Position numbers and translations under genes: made by a program
Notes under the pieces: generated by a model
What the model saw: only the letters and a program-made list of their open reading frames with translations
Databases searched by the model: none
What the model was told of the DNA's origin: nothing
Part shown: positions 6,452 to 7,895 of the stretch, one piece after another
Layout: the number at the start of each line of letters is the position of its first letter
Position numbering within the stretch: position 1 is the stretch's first letter
Assembly (NCBI GenBank): GCA_937871415.1
Contig: CALMQD010000378.1
Span: forward strand, 1-7,895
DNA from: an uncultured Phycisphaerales bacterium
GTDB lineage: Bacteria > Planctomycetota > Phycisphaerae > Phycisphaerales > UBA1924
DNA length: 7,895 bases
Direction of reading: 5' to 3'

Positions 6452-6889
6452 ATGTTCCTGAAGCACCCAACCCACCACCGCTCTCCACGACGGGCCTTCA
6501 CGCTCATCGAGGCGATCTGCGCGATCGTTCTGCTGGCGGTCGCGCTGCCGGCGATGTTCTGGGCGGTGCGTGACGCCGCGGTGCGCCGGGCCGACCCGGC
6601 GCTGGCTATCCGGGCGCGCTGGCTCGCATCGGAGAAACTGGAGAGCATCATCGCGGACCGGCACTGCACCACGCGCGGGTACCCGTACGTGACGGCGTCG
6701 AACTATCCCGGCGAGGACTCGATCGCCGGTTTCGCCGGATTCTCGCGCTCGGTCGCGGTCGCCGAGACCGGGGCCGACCTCGCCGGTCCGGGCGCCGGAT
6801 ACAAGCGAGTCACCGTGACCGTCTCCTACACCAACAGCCGCGGCCAGACTTCGGCCTTCAGCCTCGCCACCGTCCTGACGGACTACTGA
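6452..6889 (+). CDS. gspI: Minor (pseudo)pilin, GspI/MshD-like
   Basis: 145 residues from ATG 6452, preceded only by a weak GCGAG. The leader is very basic and His-rich (KHPTHHRSPRR), then A|FTLIE with cleavage expected between Ala15 and Phe16 and Glu20 as mature Glu5. The hydrophobic helix (16-39) has a Pro at mature position 18 instead of 22. Just after it comes an ASEKLESI-type segment, the A-x-x-K-L-E-x-I pattern that marks GspI/PulI and MshD proteins, followed by a GYPYV turn and an FSRSV strand. GspI is part of the tip complex with GspJ and GspK and nucleates the pseudopilus. It is 27 bases from gspH and 2 bases from gspJ, so one transcript is expected. Two further Cys (mature Cys8 in the helix and the Cys of a DRHCT motif) are present; their role is unknown. 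Confidence 0.83.
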   Translation: MFLKHPTHHRSPRRAFTLIEAICAIVLLAVALPAMFWAVRDAAVRRADPALAIRARWLASEKLESIIADRHCTTRGYPYVTASNYPGEDSIAGFAGFSRSVAVAETGADLAGPGAGYKRVTVTVSYTNSRGQTSAFSLATVLTDY

Positions 6890-6891
6890 AC

Positions 6892-7458
6892 GTGAACAGC
6901 GGACCGCGACCAACTCGGGCCACTCCTTGCCGCGCGGCTCGCGGCTTCACGCTCGTCGAAGCGATGACGGCGATCGTCGTCGTCTCGTTCCTGATGGTCT
7001 CTACGGCCAACATCATTTTTGCGTCGGTCGACAGCTACCTGGCCTCGGCGGCACGCTCGCGATTGACCGCGGATCTTTCCGTCGCGATGGAGCAGGCATC
7101 GGCGGCGCTGAGGGACATCCCGCTCGATTCAAGCCAGGCCGGCGCCGTGCCGGCGATCAGCGCCGTGTCGGCCAGTTCCCTGAACTGGTCTGCTGACTCT
7201 TCGCTCACGCTTTCGGGGACGAGCCTGGTCCTGAACACCGCGGGCACACCACGCACGCTCATGTCGGGCGTTACGTCGTTTGCGCTCGCGGCGTGGAACG
7301 ACGCCGGGAGTGCTCTGTCGCTTCCCCTCTCCGGTGCGGGTTGCCAGCAGGTTCGACGCGTCGAACTGACCATCTCCGCATCTCGATCGGGTGTCAGCGA
7401 GACCTTGCGGACGCGCGTGTTCCTGCGCAACTTGATCGAGGGCTCGTCGTCCAACTGA
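6892..7458 (+). CDS. gspJ: Minor (pseudo)pilin, GspJ/MshO-like
   Basis: 188 residues from GTG 6892. Only two bases separate this start from the gspI stop (6887-6889) and no clear ribosome binding site is seen, so reinitiation after gspI is likely. The leader (1-18) is basic, then G|FTLVE with cleavage expected between Gly18 and Phe19 and Glu23 as mature Glu5. The hydrophobic helix lies at about 19-42. Later features fit GspJ: a SLVL strand, the GVTSFALAAWNDAGSAL segment (compare the family's F-x-YYD-x-G turn) and a QVRRVELTIS strand before the end. GspJ normally pairs with GspI and GspK at the tip. No GspK-like prepilin follows. The J call is by order and by these C-terminal patterns. Confidence 0.82.
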   Translation: MNSGPRPTRATPCRAARGFTLVEAMTAIVVVSFLMVSTANIIFASVDSYLASAARSRLTADLSVAMEQASAALRDIPLDSSQAGAVPAISAVSASSLNWSADSSLTLSGTSLVLNTAGTPRTLMSGVTSFALAAWNDAGSALSLPLSGAGCQQVRRVELTISASRSGVSETLRTRVFLRNLIEGSSSN

Positions 7459-7620
7459 CTCTCTCGAGCGGAGAGGTGTTTATCGGGCATAGCCGCCGGA
7501 CCGACCCATCCGTTGCGCGGCGCCCCACCAAACTCGGGCCCCGGAGCCGTCGATATCCACGGCTGAAGCGGGATCGCCCGCGTTTGCACCCTGATCGCCA
7601 CCCCAGAGCGGAGGATGCCG
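7459..7620 (+). promoter_or_regulatory. gspJ-downstream intergenic region with two small hairpins and a ribosome binding site
   Basis: This 162-base gap holds no coding frame of protein-like composition on either strand that I would defend. CTCTC (7461-7465) pairs with GAGAG (7471-7475) right after the gspJ stop and is followed by GTGTTT, a weak terminator-like shape. AGCCGT (7545-7550) pairs with ACGGCT (7559-7564) around 8 bases. GGAGG at 7610-7614 lies 6 bases before GTG 7621 but directly abuts ATG 7615, so it favours the GTG. The gap could mark partial termination plus a new promoter for the next gene. Confidence 0.4.
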
Positions 7621-7895
7621 GTGAAGGCTCATCGCCTCGTCATCGAACTCAGCCCGTCCTGCCTCGTCGTCACGCGTTTTGACGCGGGCGTTGTCGCGGA
7701 CGTGGCGTCCGCCCGCTTCGACACCCCGCTCTCCGGGTTCACGCCGTCGGTGCTCGATGGCATCCGTGCCACGCTCGAGGGGTTGCTCGCAGAACTGCGG
7801 GTTCAGGGCGGTGATACCCAGGCAACCGTGATCTTGAGCGGCCCCGGAGCCGCGGCCGGAGCGCACTCGAGCCCCGCGGGCGTGACGCCCGGTGG
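7621..7895 (+). CDS. Possible PilM/GspL/MshI-like assembly protein, N-terminal part only
   Basis: The frame is open from GTG 7621 to the right edge, giving 91 residues; an in-frame ATG at 7615 has the GGAGG touching it and is less likely. The protein begins with a basic residue pair and a beta-strand pattern (RLVIELSPSCLVV, then TRFDAG and a further strand), followed by a helix-like stretch (IRATLEGLLAELR) and another strand (ATVILSGPG). This strand-turn-strand order recalls the start of actin-fold assembly proteins such as PilM, GspL and MshI, though the GxDxG-type motif of PilM is not present. The position directly after the pilin genes fits such a protein, which would form part of the inner-membrane scaffold with PilN/PilO-like partners. 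I do not recognise the sequence itself; the functional name is inference from context. Confidence 0.5.
   Translation, partial: MKAHRLVIELSPSCLVVTRFDAGVVADVASARFDTPLSGFTPSVLDGIRATLEGLLAELRVQGGDTQATVILSGPGAAAGAHSSPAGVTPG

Noticed and set aside
7480..7866. Minus-strand ORF of 128 residues at the right end
   Set aside because: No motif, unusual composition, and it overlaps the start of a plus-strand gene with a good ribosome binding site.
1..7895. tRNA, rRNA, CRISPR array, insertion sequence or phage genes
   Set aside because: No repeat-spacer pattern, no transposase or integrase motif and no RNA gene signature was seen on either strand by eye.

Overview
The window is GC-rich bacterial DNA with almost no spare sequence. 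It holds two divergent gene blocks separated by a 269-base region (1691-1959). The gene content and several near-diagnostic protein stretches suggest a member of the Planctomycetota, perhaps a Phycisphaerae-like lineage. The pointers are an SPFH protein carrying a C-terminal GYF_2 domain, a paired tandem zinc-ribbon protein, and a compact GspE-F-pilin cluster with non-ATG starts. The taxonomic call is an inference from style and family memory, not from a marker gene.

Left block (minus strand, 1-1690). An SPFH/Band 7 protein with a C-terminal GYF_2 domain (575-1690) is followed downstream by a tandem zinc-ribbon protein that runs off the left edge (1-509). The pair resembles the SPFH plus zinc-ribbon partners in the Bacillus subtilis ydjFGHI membrane-stress operon (YdjI and YdjG types), so a membrane-associated scaffold or stress role is the best guess.

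Right block (plus strand, 1960-7895). A PilZ-domain protein (1960-2394) overlaps the start of a GspE/PilB/MshE-type secretion ATPase (2384-4081). That gene overlaps by 4 bases the gene for a GspF-type inner-membrane platform protein (4078-5292). After a 121-base gap with a C9 run and a hairpin come four prepilin-like genes in the order G-H-I-J (5414-7458), each with a type III signal and Glu at mature position 5. After a further 162 bases a new ORF begins at GTG 7621 and runs off the right edge. By position and a faint fold resemblance it may be a PilM/GspL/MshI-like assembly protein.

How it works together. The ATPase and platform would assemble the four prepilins, after cleavage by a prepilin peptidase not in this window, into a pilus or pseudopilus. 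The PilZ protein suggests cyclic-di-GMP input, made directly at the ATPase by translational coupling. The gene order fits both a type II secretion system (E-F-G-H-I-J) and an MSHA-type pilus (E-G-A-C-D-O then an I-like protein). The secretin, the prepilin peptidase, a GspK-like tip pilin and PilN/PilO-like proteins are not visible here, so the choice between secretion and pilus stays open. No RNA genes, CRISPR arrays, transposons or phage genes were seen.
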